Assembly: GCA_963726375.1 (NCBI GenBank)
Contig: CAVSCE010000006.1
Coordinates: 109,026-173,025 of the forward strand
Direction: 5' to 3'
Source: UTCFX2 sp963726375
Lineage (GTDB): Bacteria > Chloroflexota > Anaerolineae > Anaerolineales > UBA4823
Length of the DNA: 64,000 nt
Part shown: piece by piece, positions 1-8,419 of the stretch
Position numbering within the stretch: the first letter of the stretch is position 1
How the letters are laid out: every line of letters starts with the position of its first letter
The notes under the pieces: generated by a model
Seen by the model: the letters and a program-made list of their open reading frames with translations, nothing else
The model's database searches: none
What the model was told of the DNA's origin: nothing
Program-made: the position numbers and the translations under genes

Positions 1-539
1 GGCCTTGCTATGTAACCCAGGTCCGTTCTGCGGATAAAGACGGCTACACAGCCATCCAAATGGGTTTTGAAGAGGCAAAGCCAAAGCGTCTTTCTGGTGG
101 TCGATTGGGGCACCTGAAGCGCAACAACTTGCCTCCGTTGCGCTTTTTGCGCGAATTCAGGACGAAATCAGTTGAGATGCAAGAAGGCGATAAGCTGACG
201 GTTGAGGTTTTCTCGGTTGGTGATTTTGTCGATGTAGTCGGAACGAGCAAGGGGAAGGGTTTCGCGGGAGCTGTCAAGCGGTACCATTTCGCTGGTGGAC
301 CCAAGACCCACGGCCAATCGGATCGTCAGCGCGCTCCAGGCTCTCGCGGGTCTGGCACGACCCCGGGCAGAGTATATAAAGGCGCCAAAGGTCCTGGTCA
401 TATGGGAAATGAACGCGTCACCACTCAAAACCTGAAGGTTGTTTTGGTCGATCAGGATCGCAACCTGATTGGTTTACGCGGTTCAGTACCCGGCTCGAGA
501 GGCGGCATTCTTATGATCAAGGAAGTCCGGAAACAGTAA
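1..539 (+). CDS. rplC: 50S ribosomal protein L3 (5' end outside window)
   Basis: Large-subunit protein that nucleates 23S rRNA folding and reaches toward the peptidyl-transferase centre. The reading frame is open from the window edge (first full codon at base 3), so the true start lies upstream and about 178 residues are visible. The family-typical segments GFxxAKPKRLSGGxLGHLK and RxPGSRGSGTTPGRVYKGxKGPGHMG are present; the latter is the loop near the active site that carries the methylated Gln region in other bacteria. It is the first visible gene of an S10-type operon and rplD follows after 32 bases. The ATG at base 60 is internal, not the start. Confidence 0.95.
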   Translation, partial: PCYVTQVRSADKDGYTAIQMGFEEAKPKRLSGGRLGHLKRNNLPPLRFLREFRTKSVEMQEGDKLTVEVFSVGDFVDVVGTSKGKGFAGAVKRYHFAGGPKTHGQSDRQRAPGSRGSGTTPGRVYKGAKGPGHMGNERVTTQNLKVVLVDQDRNLIGLRGSVPGSRGGILMIKEVRKQ

Positions 540-571
540 ATGGGCTGCTGGATCAAATGGGAGCAAATGAC

Positions 572-1204
572 ATGAAGGTAGATGTCTTGAATATGGAAGG
601 GCAGAAAGTTCGGACTGTGGAGTTGCCAGCCGCGATTTTCGAAGCCCCGGTAAATGTTGATTTGATGCACCAGGCATTCGTTCGCCAGATGGCAAACGCA
701 CGCCTGGGCACGCATAAGACCAAAGGCCGGAGTGAAGTCTCTGGCGGTGGCCGCAAACCTTGGCACCAGAAGGGCACTGGTCGGGCTCGGCAGGGGTCTA
801 TTCGAGCAGCGCATTGGGTTGGTGGCGGTAAAGTCCACACCCCGAAACCGCGAGATTACTCGCAGGCGATGCCGAAAAAAATGCGCCAGGCGGCAATCCG
901 TTCGGCTTTGACGGTGAAAGCTTCTGAAAGCGGAGTCGTTGTACTGGAAACCCTCGAGCTGCCTGAAATTAAAACCCGACTGATGGCGCAGGCTCTGGAC
1001 CGGTTAGTCGGTTCTTCCAGTGCGTTAATCTTGATCCCTGAAAAGGATGAAAGCTATCAGCGTGTGGTCCTCTCGACCAATAATCTGCCAGATGCGAAGA
1101 CTGTATTGGTCAACTACGTCAATATCCGCGATTTGCTTGGATATGATCGGCTGGTCTTCCCGCTTCCGGTGATCGAAAAACTTGAAGCGCTGCTAGTGAG
1201 TTAG
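572..1204 (+). CDS. rplD: 50S ribosomal protein L4
   Basis: Primary 23S rRNA binder that lines the exit tunnel; in enterobacteria it also autoregulates the S10 operon, which is not demonstrable here. I chose the ATG at 572 (MKVDVLN) rather than the in-frame ATG at 557, because GGGAG at 559-563 then sits 8 bases upstream. The tunnel loop rich in Gly/Arg (GRSEVSGGGRKPWHQKGTGRARQGS) is intact at about residues 45-68. Length of 210 residues is normal. rplW follows after 12 bases. Confidence 0.95.
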   Translation: MKVDVLNMEGQKVRTVELPAAIFEAPVNVDLMHQAFVRQMANARLGTHKTKGRSEVSGGGRKPWHQKGTGRARQGSIRAAHWVGGGKVHTPKPRDYSQAMPKKMRQAAIRSALTVKASESGVVVLETLELPEIKTRLMAQALDRLVGSSSALILIPEKDESYQRVVLSTNNLPDAKTVLVNYVNIRDLLGYDRLVFPLPVIEKLEALLVS

Positions 1205-1216
1205 GTGGAGGAAGCA

Positions 1217-1519
1217 ATGACTACTTTATATGATGTGCTTCGGCGTCCACTGGTCACCGAGAAAACGAACTATCTGAACAGTCAGCTTCACCAGTATGCT
1301 TTTGAGGTCGCGACAGAGGCGACCAAAGGAATGGTGAAGGACGCTGTTGAAACGATTTTTGATGTCAAAGTCCTGCGAGTTAACGTGATGGTAATGCCTG
1401 CCAAGCAGAAGCGCAACCTTCGCAGCCGTCGTACCACAATCCGGCGAGGCAGCTTCAAGAAAGCAATCGTCACACTTGCTCCTGGAGATACGATCGCACT
1501 ATTTGAAGGAGTAAAATAA
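1217..1519 (+). CDS. rplW: 50S ribosomal protein L23
   Basis: L23 sits at the tunnel exit and is the docking site for trigger factor and SRP. About 100 residues, beginning MTTLYDVLRRPLVTEKT, which is the usual family start. The ATG at 1217 is preferred over the GTG at 1205, since the GGAGGAAG stretch at 1207-1214 is its ribosome-binding site. Its stop codon overlaps the rplB start by one base (TAATG), suggesting translational coupling. Confidence 0.94.
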   Translation: MTTLYDVLRRPLVTEKTNYLNSQLHQYAFEVATEATKGMVKDAVETIFDVKVLRVNVMVMPAKQKRNLRSRRTTIRRGSFKKAIVTLAPGDTIALFEGVK

Positions 1520-2352
1520 TGGGCGTCAAGAAATATAAACCCGTTACTCCTGGCACACGGGGTATGACCGGGTACTCGTTCGAGGAGATCACAAAATCTA
1601 CCCCTGAACGTTCTCTGATCCAGTCCCTGCGGAAGAGTGGTGGACGCAATGCTTATGGTCGCGTAACCGTCCGACACCGAGGTGGTGGACACCGCCGGAA
1701 TTTAAGGCTTGTAGATTTCAAGCGTGAGAAATTCGGCATTCCAGCTCGTGTTGCTGCCATTGAATATGATCCAAATCGGACAGCACGCCTTGCTTTGCTG
1801 TTTTATGCCGATGGGGAGAAGCGTTACATCATCGCGCCGCTTGATCTGCGGGTTGGAGACACGGTCCTCTCTGGATCTGGGGCGGAAGTTCGTCCTGGAA
1901 ACTGCCTCCCGATTTCGAATATCCCGGTCGGGACATTGGTCCACAATATCGAGCTCAAAGAAGGTCGCGGAGGTCAACTTGTGCGTGCGGCCGGCGTTTC
2001 AGCACAGCTCCTTGCAAAAGAAGGTGATCATGCTCAGATTCGCATGCCTTCTGGTGAGGTGAGGTTGGTTCGTCAGACCTGTTATGCAACCGTTGGCCAG
2101 GTTGGTAATCTGGAACATAGCAATATAAAGCTTGGGAAAGCTGGTCGTAAGCGACACATGGGCATTCGCCCAACCGTGCGCGGCACAGCCATGTCCCCCC
2201 GCGACCATCCGCATGGTGGCGGTGAAGGTCGCCAGCCGATTGGTATGCCTAGCCCAAAGAGCCCGTGGGGTAAACCCACCCTGGGCGCCAAGACACGGCG
2301 GAATAAGAAGACGGATAAGTTTATCGTCCGCCGGCGTGGAAAGAAACGCTAA
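1519..2352 (+). CDS. rplB: 50S ribosomal protein L2
   Basis: One of the most conserved large-subunit proteins, needed for subunit joining and peptidyl-transferase activity. 277 residues, the normal length. The C-terminal region has the MSPRDHPHGGGEGR segment (about residues 224-237), whose His is implicated in activity in E. coli L2, followed by the basic tail KTDKFIVRRRGKKR. The start overlaps the rplW stop by one base. A 56-base gap separates it from rpsS. Confidence 0.96.
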   Translation: MGVKKYKPVTPGTRGMTGYSFEEITKSTPERSLIQSLRKSGGRNAYGRVTVRHRGGGHRRNLRLVDFKREKFGIPARVAAIEYDPNRTARLALLFYADGEKRYIIAPLDLRVGDTVLSGSGAEVRPGNCLPISNIPVGTLVHNIELKEGRGGQLVRAAGVSAQLLAKEGDHAQIRMPSGEVRLVRQTCYATVGQVGNLEHSNIKLGKAGRKRHMGIRPTVRGTAMSPRDHPHGGGEGRQPIGMPSPKSPWGKPTLGAKTRRNKKTDKFIVRRRGKKR

Positions 2353-2408
2353 GAGATTATCAGCATAACGCTTTGTGATGCGTTAGCGAGATTGTTGGAG
2401 ATAAGATT

Positions 2409-2687
2409 ATGGGACGATCGTTAAAAAAAGGCCCGTTTATCGATGCGAAGCTGCTTAAGAAAATCGAGCTCATGAACGAGCGCGGTGATAAGAAGGTAAT
2501 TCGCACCTGGAGCCGAGCCAGTACCATTTTCCCCCAGATGGTTGGCCACACTATCGCTGTTCATGATGGACGCCGGCATGTTCCGATTTACATCACTGAA
2601 AATATGGTTGGTCATAAATTGGGTGAGTTCGCACCCACGCGCCTCTTCCGCGGCCATGTCGCCGAAAAGAAAGTGAAGAGAGGGTAA
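2409..2687 (+). CDS. rpsS: 30S ribosomal protein S19
   Basis: Small-subunit head protein that contacts 16S rRNA, S13 and the A-site finger bridge. 92 residues starting MGRSLKKGPFIDAKLLKKI, which is the standard family opening, and containing the conserved WSRASTIFPQMVGHTIAVHDGR stretch. TTGGAGAT upstream is a plausible ribosome-binding site. rplV starts five bases after its stop. Confidence 0.95.
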   Translation: MGRSLKKGPFIDAKLLKKIELMNERGDKKVIRTWSRASTIFPQMVGHTIAVHDGRRHVPIYITENMVGHKLGEFAPTRLFRGHVAEKKVKRG

Positions 2688-2692
2688 AAGCC

Positions 2693-3040
2693 ATGCCGAC
2701 GGATATTTTTGCTCAGGCTCGCTTTATTCCAATTTCTGCCCAGAAGGTGCGCTTGGTTGCTGACCTTGTCCGCGGCAGGGATGTAGTGGATGCACTGACA
2801 CTCCTGAAATTTACGCCAAATTATGCTGCCGATCCGGTGTCTAAGGTCGTTGCGTCCGCAATGGCGAACGGCGAGGAAAACTTCGGTGTAAGCCGCGACG
2901 AAATGTTCATCTACAAGATAACTGCGGATGAAGCACCAACTCGTAAATGGCGGCGATTTGGTGCACGCGGGCGGTTCAAGCCCTGGCTGCGGCGGACCTC
3001 GCACATCACCGTCATCCTGCGAGAGCGGGAAGGTAAGTAA
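2693..3040 (+). CDS. rplV: 50S ribosomal protein L22
   Basis: L22 spans the large subunit and its beta-hairpin lines the peptide tunnel, where macrolide-resistance changes occur. 115 residues. The N-terminal AxxRFIPISAQKVRLVADLVRG and the hairpin region with RKWRRFGARGRFKPWLRRTSHITV are typical. It is closely packed between rpsS and rpsC with GGAGATCAT preceding the next gene. Confidence 0.94.
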   Translation: MPTDIFAQARFIPISAQKVRLVADLVRGRDVVDALTLLKFTPNYAADPVSKVVASAMANGEENFGVSRDEMFIYKITADEAPTRKWRRFGARGRFKPWLRRTSHITVILREREGK

Positions 3041-3049
3041 GGAGATCAT

Positions 3050-3727
3050 ATGGGCCGAAAAGTACATCCAATCGGATTTCGTTTGAAAATCAATAAGACC
3101 TGGGAAGGCCGCTGGTTTGCCGAAGGTAAAGAGTATGTTGAAAACCTGCACCAGGACTTCCACCTGCGTGAACTGGTTCGCAATGAAGCCCCCAAGGCGG
3201 GCGTGTCCCGTGTTGAGGTGGAACGGTTCCCAGGAAAAGTAAAGATTATCGTCCATACCGCCAAACCGGGCATCTTAATTGGCCGAAAAGGCGAAAATGT
3301 GAAAAAGATCCGCCAGAGCCTGGAGAGTGTCGTCGGGAAAAAGATCGATTTGGAAATCAAAGAGATAAAGGCTCCCGATCTGGATGCTTACCTGGTCGCA
3401 CAGAACATTGCTGAGCAGCTGGAGCGACGGATTAGCTACCAGCGAGCAATGAAGCGTGCCCTTCAACAGGCTTCTCGCCAGGGTGGGGAAGGCATTCGTA
3501 TTGAAGTTTCTGGACGATTGAGCGGTGCTGAAATGGCGCGCACTGTAAATATGCGTGAGGGAAAAGTCCCTCGCCAAACGTTGAGAGCGGATATCGACTA
3601 CGCCAAATCTGAAGCCTTGACAACTTATGGCCGCATTGGCGTGAAAGTTTGGATTTACAAAGGCGAAGTCCTTCCCGAGGTTGAGGAAAGACTAAAATCA
3701 ACCGAAGGCGTGTATGTGAGTGAATAA
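3050..3727 (+). CDS. rpsC: 30S ribosomal protein S3
   Basis: S3 forms part of the mRNA entry channel and helicase activity of the 30S head. 225 residues starting MGRKVHPIGFRL. A type II KH domain is visible with the GRKG loop at about residues 85-88 (GILIGRKGENVKKI), followed by the conserved C-terminal domain (IEVSGRLSGAEMART, YGRIGVKVWIYKGE). GGAGATC upstream of the ATG is the ribosome-binding site. An 89-base gap follows in which I see no gene. Confidence 0.95.
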   Translation: MGRKVHPIGFRLKINKTWEGRWFAEGKEYVENLHQDFHLRELVRNEAPKAGVSRVEVERFPGKVKIIVHTAKPGILIGRKGENVKKIRQSLESVVGKKIDLEIKEIKAPDLDAYLVAQNIAEQLERRISYQRAMKRALQQASRQGGEGIRIEVSGRLSGAEMARTVNMREGKVPRQTLRADIDYAKSEALTTYGRIGVKVWIYKGEVLPEVEERLKSTEGVYVSE

Positions 3728-3816
3728 TCAGGTGAATTATTGACCCGCGCAGGTATGAGCAAATTGGGCTCTCCTGAACGCTGGCGGTTTCACACTGGAA
3801 AAGCGAGGTTGTTATT

Positions 3817-4245
3817 ATGTTAATGCCTAAGCGTGTAAAGTGGCGCAAGCAAATGCGCGGCCGAATGAAAGGCAAAGCGGTCCGAGGTTCGGATGTCGTC
3901 TTTGGTGATTATGGTTTGAAAGCGATGGAACCCGGCTGGGTATCTGCTCGCCAAATCGAAGCTGCCCGGCGGGCGATTGTTCGAGAAATGAAGCGTCATG
4001 GAAAAATTTGGATCCGGATCTTCCCCGATAAGCCTGTGACCCACAAACCCGCTGAGACGCGAATGGGTAAAGGAAAAGGGAATGTGGAGTATTGGGTGGC
4101 TGTTGTCAAACCTGGCCGGATCATGTTTGAGATCGGTGGAGGATTGACGGAAGATGTTGCAAAGGAAGCCCTGCGTTTGGCCCAGTACAAATTCTCGATC
4201 AGAACCAAGATCGTGGGTCGTCACGATATGGTAGGAGGCGAGTAA
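3817..4245 (+). CDS. rplP: 50S ribosomal protein L16
   Basis: L16 organises the A-site tRNA elbow contact and binds 5S/23S rRNA. 142 residues with the usual MLMPKRVKWRKQMRGRMKG start and the KPAETRMGKGKGNVEYWVAVVKPGRIMFEI core. A second in-frame ATG at 3823 is possible, but MLMPKR is the common start. The stop overlaps the rpmC start by one base. Confidence 0.95.
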   Translation: MLMPKRVKWRKQMRGRMKGKAVRGSDVVFGDYGLKAMEPGWVSARQIEAARRAIVREMKRHGKIWIRIFPDKPVTHKPAETRMGKGKGNVEYWVAVVKPGRIMFEIGGGLTEDVAKEALRLAQYKFSIRTKIVGRHDMVGGE

Positions 4246-4460
4246 TGGCCGAAAAGAATAAGAAGTATCATGAGATGTCATCGGACGAGCTTTTCAAAAA
4301 AATGAATGACGCCCGCGAAGAGTTGATGAAACTCAGATTTCAGCAGGCGACTGGGGAACTGACGGATTACACCCGCATGCGGCATACTCGTCAGCTTATT
4401 GCCCGCCTGATGACCATTCTTCATGAGCGAGAGTTGAAAGTTGTTGGAGGTGAGCAATGA
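4245..4460 (+). CDS. rpmC: 50S ribosomal protein L29
   Basis: Small helical-hairpin protein next to L23 at the tunnel exit. 71 residues, with the family pattern of a first helix (SSDELFKKMNDAREELMKLRFQQATG) and a second helix (TRMRHTRQLIARLMTILHERE). It is coupled on both sides: one-base overlap with rplP and a four-base overlap with rpsQ. Confidence 0.93.
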   Translation: MAEKNKKYHEMSSDELFKKMNDAREELMKLRFQQATGELTDYTRMRHTRQLIARLMTILHERELKVVGGEQ

Positions 4461-4753
4461 ACACTCGCCGTCGCTTGATCGGTGTAGTTACCAGCGATAA
4501 GATGCAAAAGACCGTTGTTGTGGAAATCGCGCGCACATACAGTCATCCACTCTATAAAAAAGTTGTCCACTCCCGCCATCGTTTGATGGCTCATGATGAG
4601 TTGGGTTGCCAAATTGGCGATAAGGTTCAAATTATTGAGAGCCGTCCGTATTCAAGGCACACTCGCTGGGCTGTGGAGTCAATATTAGGACATAACATTG
4701 AGGCTGCGAGTGAACCGATGCCTGAGGCGTTGGAACTGGAGGAAAGGGAATGA
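4457..4753 (+). CDS. rpsQ: 30S ribosomal protein S17
   Basis: Primary 16S rRNA-binding OB-fold protein. 98 residues, slightly long because of an acidic C-terminal tail (about the last 20 residues, PMPEALELEERE). The conserved RRRLIGVVTSDKMQKTVVVEI and CQIGDKVQIIESRPYSRHTRW are present. It overlaps rpmC and rplN by four bases each (ATGA type). Confidence 0.94.
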   Translation: MNTRRRLIGVVTSDKMQKTVVVEIARTYSHPLYKKVVHSRHRLMAHDELGCQIGDKVQIIESRPYSRHTRWAVESILGHNIEAASEPMPEALELEERE

Positions 4754-5121
4754 TCCAGCACGAGACGCGTCTGAAAGTTGCTGATAACACTGGCGCGCGC
4801 GAGCTTCTGGTGATCCACATCACTGGTGGTTCCACCCGTTTTTCAGGGCGTGTGGGTGATGTCGTAGTCGCGACAGTAAAATCCGCAACGCCGACAGGTT
4901 CTGTCAAGAAAAGCGATATTGTCAAAGCAGTAATCGTTCGCACCTCAAAAGAGTGGCGGCGTGAAGATGGTTCGACCATCAGATTTGATGATAACGCAGC
5001 AGTTATCCTGGATACGGATGGGAAAAATCCAAAAGGGACTCGCATTTTTGGTCCAGTAGCTCGTGAATTACGCGAAAAAGGTTTTATGAAGATCGTTTCC
5101 TTGGCCCCCGAGGTCCTTTAG
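4750..5121 (+). CDS. rplN: 50S ribosomal protein L14
   Basis: L14 forms intersubunit bridges and is the docking site of the silencing factor RsfS. 123 residues starting MIQHETRLKVADNTGARELLVIHI with the ending GPVARELREKGFMKIVSLAPEVL, both diagnostic. Coupled to rpsQ by an ATGA overlap. A 39-base gap precedes rplX. Confidence 0.96.
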   Translation: MIQHETRLKVADNTGARELLVIHITGGSTRFSGRVGDVVVATVKSATPTGSVKKSDIVKAVIVRTSKEWRREDGSTIRFDDNAAVILDTDGKNPKGTRIFGPVARELREKGFMKIVSLAPEVL

Positions 5122-5160
5122 GAACTTCGGATAAGCGATGGAGACGCAGGAGCGAGAGCT

Positions 5161-5490
5161 GTGAAAGTGAAGATTCGCAAAGGTGATACCGTTCAGGTTA
5201 TTAGCGGTCGCTTGGAAGACAAAGGTAAGAAAGGCGAAGTGATTAAAGTCTTACCTGAGGACCGGCGAGTAGTTGTGCAGGGTGTGAACATGCGTAAAAA
5301 ACACCAGCGCCAGGTACAGACCAAAGGGCGAACGTTAAATCCTGGAATTATTGAGTTTGAAGCGCCGATTTCGATTTCGAACGTCATGCTGATTTGTCCA
5401 TCTTGTGGGGAACCGACACGTGTGTTGGTCGTCCGCAAGGATGAGAGCGTGCAGCGGATGTGCAAGAAATGCCAGGCACAGTTCGAATAG
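5161..5490 (+). CDS. rplX: 50S ribosomal protein L24, GTG start
   Basis: Assembly initiator for the large subunit. 109 residues starting at a GTG, with GGAGCGAGAGCT upstream. An N-terminal KOW motif (KGDTVQVISGRLEDKGKKGEVIKVL) is followed by a C-terminal CxxC...CxxC zinc-binding pattern (CPSCGEPTRV and MCKKC), as in many bacterial L24 proteins. rplE starts 22 bases downstream. Confidence 0.94.
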   Translation: MKVKIRKGDTVQVISGRLEDKGKKGEVIKVLPEDRRVVVQGVNMRKKHQRQVQTKGRTLNPGIIEFEAPISISNVMLICPSCGEPTRVLVVRKDESVQRMCKKCQAQFE

Positions 5491-5512
5491 TCGGCTGATT
5501 GGGAGCACGATA

Positions 5513-6061
5513 ATGGGCCATGTATTAAAAGATCGTTATCTGAACGAAGTGATGCCGGCACTGATGAAGTCGCTGAAAGTGACGAACGTCATGCAAGTGC
5601 CGCACATTGAGAAAGTTATCATAAACATCGGGTTGGGCGAAGCCCTGGATAATGCCAAAGCCCTCGATGCCGCTGTGGGTGACCTGAACTTGATCGCGGG
5701 TCAGAAACCAGTTGTCACCAAAGCTCGAAAAAGCATCGCGAATTTCAAGCTTCGCGAAGGGCGAGCAATCGGCGCAAAAGTGACTCTGCGCGGCGAGCGA
5801 ATGTGGTCCTTCATGGATCGCCTGATGAATATTGCTCTGCCACGAGTGCGCGACTTCCGGGGAGTCTCACCAGATGCTTTTGATGGGCGTGGTAATTACA
5901 CCCTGGGTTTGCGAGAGCAATTGGTGTTCCCCGAGATCGAATACGACAAGATCGACAAACTGCGCGGCCTGGAGGTAACGATCGTTACCTCTGCGACAAA
6001 CGATGACCACGGTCGTCAATTGCTTCAGCTGCTTGGTATGCCGTTCAAAAAGGAAGGTTAA
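5513..6061 (+). CDS. rplE: 50S ribosomal protein L5
   Basis: Central-protuberance protein that binds 5S rRNA and contacts P-site tRNA. 182 residues, normal length. I chose the ATG at 5513 (MGHVLKDRYLNEVMPALMK) because GGGAGC precedes it; the frame is open further upstream inside rplX, but that extension has no homology to the family. The KARKSIANFKLREGxxIGxKVTLRG and RDFRGVSPxAFDGRGNY segments are typical. Confidence 0.95.
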   Translation: MGHVLKDRYLNEVMPALMKSLKVTNVMQVPHIEKVIINIGLGEALDNAKALDAAVGDLNLIAGQKPVVTKARKSIANFKLREGRAIGAKVTLRGERMWSFMDRLMNIALPRVRDFRGVSPDAFDGRGNYTLGLREQLVFPEIEYDKIDKLRGLEVTIVTSATNDDHGRQLLQLLGMPFKKEG

Positions 6062-6064
6062 CCG

Positions 6065-6247
6065 ATGGCAAAGAAAAGCATGATTATCCGGGAGACGCGG
6101 AGAAAATATCCTACTCGCGTGCGGAATCGCTGCAAAGTATGCGGCCGGCCACGCGGCTATTATCGCCGTTTTGGATTATGCCGGATTTGTCTACGTGAAC
6201 TGGCGCTAGAAGGTAAAATCCCGGGCGTTACTAAGTCTTCCTGGTAG
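6065..6247 (+). CDS. rpsN: 30S ribosomal protein S14, zinc type
   Basis: Short (60-residue) zinc-binding form of S14, sometimes called rpsZ, in the 30S head. Two CxxC pairs are visible, CKVCGRPRGYYRRFGLCRIC at about residues 24-43, which coordinate Zn. It starts three bases after the rplE stop. The zinc form is the ancestral one and is often paralogous to a zinc-free copy, which I cannot see in this window. Confidence 0.95.
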   Translation: MAKKSMIIRETRRKYPTRVRNRCKVCGRPRGYYRRFGLCRICLRELALEGKIPGVTKSSW

Positions 6248-6266
6248 CCGGGCGGAGGTTTAGAAG

Positions 6267-6680
6267 ATGAATATTACAGATCCTATCGGCGATATGTTAA
6301 CCCGCATTCGGAATGCGGTAATGTCTGGTCACACAACTGTGGCGGTTCCTGGATCGCACATTAAGCAGGACATTGCGAAGATTTTACAGGACGAAGGCTA
6401 TATCAGTGGGTTTGAACTCGTAGATGGTAAGGTTGTCGGATCCACCATCTTGAGAATTCAGCTGAAATATGTCGGTGAGCGTCGCGAACGGCGATCAGTG
6501 ATCTCCGGTCTTGAGCGCATCAGTCGCCCCGGTCGACGGGTATACACCAACAAACAGGAAATCCCCTGGGTGTTGTCTGGATTGGGCATTGCGATTGTTT
6601 CCACACCCAAGGGTGTGATGACCGGCCAGCGCGCTCGCCAGTTGGGTGTTGGCGGCGAGGTCCTTTGCAAAGTCTGGTAA
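6267..6680 (+). CDS. rpsH: 30S ribosomal protein S8
   Basis: Primary 16S rRNA binder of the central domain and, in E. coli, translational repressor of the spc operon. 137 residues starting MNITDPIGDMLTRIRNAVMSGH. The C-terminal signature GLGIAIVSTPKGVMTGQRARQLGVGGEVLCKVW is intact. GGAGG at 6681-6685, just after its stop, serves rplF. Confidence 0.95.
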   Translation: MNITDPIGDMLTRIRNAVMSGHTTVAVPGSHIKQDIAKILQDEGYISGFELVDGKVVGSTILRIQLKYVGERRERRSVISGLERISRPGRRVYTNKQEIPWVLSGLGIAIVSTPKGVMTGQRARQLGVGGEVLCKVW

Positions 6681-6690
6681 GGAGGTTCTG

Positions 6691-7233
6691 GTGTCTAGAA
6701 TTGGTCGCATGCCAATTGTTGTTCCTGAGAAAGTAGACGTGGAAGTGAAAGGTTCTTCGGTCCGAATCAAAGGCCCGAAAGGTGAAATGCAGCGGACTTT
6801 TCCTCCTTCTATGATCATAGATCTGGATGATGGTGTCATTGAAGTGAAACGCGCCACTGATGGGCGTATGGACCGCTCCCTTCATGGGATGACCCGTGCG
6901 CTGATTAATAATATGGTAGTTGGCGTCAGCTCTGGCTTTGAAAAAACCCTGGAGGTGAACGGTGTAGGTTACCGCGCCGAGGTCCAGGGGCAGAACCTCG
7001 TCCTGTATGTCGGTTATTCACATCCCGTTGTTATGGAACCGCCAGTTGGGATTTCCTTCAACACGGATAATAAAACCCGTCAAATCAAAGTCATGGGTTA
7101 CGATAAAGCGCTTGTCGGCCAAATTGCGGCCGATATTCGAAAAGTTCGACCTCCGGAACCCTACAAGGGCAAGGGAATTAAGTATCTGGACGAGAAAATC
7201 CGCCGCAAGGCTGGCAAGGCTGGTAAGGTGTAA
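6691..7233 (+). CDS. rplF: 50S ribosomal protein L6, GTG start
   Basis: L6 sits near the factor-binding site and sarcin-ricin loop. 180 residues. The GTG at 6691 (VSRIGRMPIVVPEKVDV) fits the family start and has GGAGG six bases upstream. The ATG at 6646 would read inside rpsH and is rejected. The signature RKxRPPEPYKGKGIKYLDEKIRRKAGKAGK closes the protein. rplR follows after two bases. Confidence 0.95.
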   Translation: MSRIGRMPIVVPEKVDVEVKGSSVRIKGPKGEMQRTFPPSMIIDLDDGVIEVKRATDGRMDRSLHGMTRALINNMVVGVSSGFEKTLEVNGVGYRAEVQGQNLVLYVGYSHPVVMEPPVGISFNTDNKTRQIKVMGYDKALVGQIAADIRKVRPPEPYKGKGIKYLDEKIRRKAGKAGKV

Positions 7234-7235
7234 TC

Positions 7236-7604
7236 ATGGGTACGATGAAATCACGTTCAGAAGCTCGAAACCGCAGGCATTTGCGCGTTCGTATGCATGT
7301 CCACGGTACCCCCGAGCGGCCTCGTCTCTGTGTATTTCGCAGCATGGCTGAGATTTATGCACAGGTTATCGATGATAACGCCGGCCACACCCTGGTCTCT
7401 GCCTCCACGATCGATCAAGAGCTGCGTTCAAAGGCTGGCGGTTTGAAGAAAACCGAACAGGCCAGCCTGGTAGGCAAAGCTGTTGCGGAGCGCGCCATGG
7501 CAAAAGGGATTGATAAGGTCGTATTCGACCGCGGTGGTTACCGTTACATCGGGCGTGTGAAAGCCTTGGCAGACGCGGCTCGAGAAGGCGGACTGGAGTT
7601 CTAG
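7236..7604 (+). CDS. rplR: 50S ribosomal protein L18
   Basis: 5S rRNA-binding protein of the central protuberance. 122 residues with the usual RxxRHLRVRMHVHGTPERPRLCVFRS opening, VFDRGGYRYIGRVKALADAAREGGLEF ending, and a basic N-terminus. It starts two bases after rplF. Between it and rpsE there is a 53-base spacer containing a small repeat-like stretch (GCTGCAGGTTAGGCTGCAAGAAGCAGCCTGATGCAGC) that could fold. Confidence 0.95.
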   Translation: MGTMKSRSEARNRRHLRVRMHVHGTPERPRLCVFRSMAEIYAQVIDDNAGHTLVSASTIDQELRSKAGGLKKTEQASLVGKAVAERAMAKGIDKVVFDRGGYRYIGRVKALADAAREGGLEF

Positions 7605-7657
7605 CAGCTGCAGGTTAGGCTGCAAGAAGCAGCCTGATGCAGCTTAAGGAGAAGGTT

Positions 7658-8191
7658 ATGTCAGACTACGAATTCAGTGAATTTACGCCACAGGAATTGG
7701 ACGAGCGTGTAGTTGATATCGCACGTGTTGCAAAAGTGGTTAAAGGTGGGCGGCGTTTCTCGTTCCGAGTTACCGTTGTGGTTGGGGATAATCGCGGCAG
7801 TGTGGGTGTTGGAATAGGCAAGGCAAATGCCGTGCCAGATGCGATGCGGAAAGCCTCAGAGCACGCGCGGAAAGACATGCATAAGGTGTCAACCTACAAA
7901 ACAACGATTCCCCACGAGGTACTTGGACAGGTCAGCGGCGCCCGGGTGTTGTTAAAACCGGCTTCAGCTGGAACCGGGGTTATTGCAGGTGGTGGAGTTC
8001 GCGCCGTGCTCGAAGCGGTAGGAATATCTGATATTCTGACCAAATCACTCGGCAGTAATAATATCTTGAATGTGGTTGAAGCGACGATGTCTGCTTTGGA
8101 TCAATTGAAATTCCCAGAACAGGAAGCGATGCGCCGAGGAAAATCGGCTAAGGATCTTGCCCCTTACTGGGAGAGGAGCAAAAATGCCTAA
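7658..8191 (+). CDS. rpsE: 30S ribosomal protein S5
   Basis: S5 lines the mRNA entry channel and influences decoding accuracy. 177 residues. The ATG at 7658 (MSDYEFSEFTPQ) is preferred, with AAGGAG at 7646-7651. The double-stranded-RNA-binding S5 domain (VAKVVKGGRRFSFRVTVVVGD) is followed by the C-terminal domain ending LAPYWERSKNA. Its last eight bases overlap the rpmD start. Confidence 0.95.
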   Translation: MSDYEFSEFTPQELDERVVDIARVAKVVKGGRRFSFRVTVVVGDNRGSVGVGIGKANAVPDAMRKASEHARKDMHKVSTYKTTIPHEVLGQVSGARVLLKPASAGTGVIAGGGVRAVLEAVGISDILTKSLGSNNILNVVEATMSALDQLKFPEQEAMRRGKSAKDLAPYWERSKNA

Positions 8192-8411
8192 AGCAGCCGC
8201 TTCAAAACAAAAAGCTCCCCAGCCCAAGGTTATTCGGATAACCCTGGTGAAGAGTCCAATTGGCTATTCAGTTCGCCACAAGGCGACGGTTCGCGCATTG
8301 GGCTTGTGCCGCATGAACCAGACGGTCGAGCAGGTGGATTCTCCTACGCTGCGTGGCATGCTTGCCAAAGTGAACCATCTGGTTGAGATAGAGGAAGCTA
8401 CAGAAGCATAG
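8184..8411 (+). CDS. rpmD: 50S ribosomal protein L30
   Basis: Small large-subunit protein. 75 residues, about 15 longer than the usual ~60 because of a Lys/Ala/Pro-rich N-terminal extension (MPKAAASKQKAPQPK). The core IRITLVKSPIGYSVRHKATVRALGL and the ending MLAKVNHLVEIEE are typical. The ATG at 8184 has GGAGAGGAG upstream and overlaps rpsE by eight bases. Confidence 0.92.
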   Translation: MPKAAASKQKAPQPKVIRITLVKSPIGYSVRHKATVRALGLCRMNQTVEQVDSPTLRGMLAKVNHLVEIEEATEA

Positions 8412-8419
8412 GGAATAAG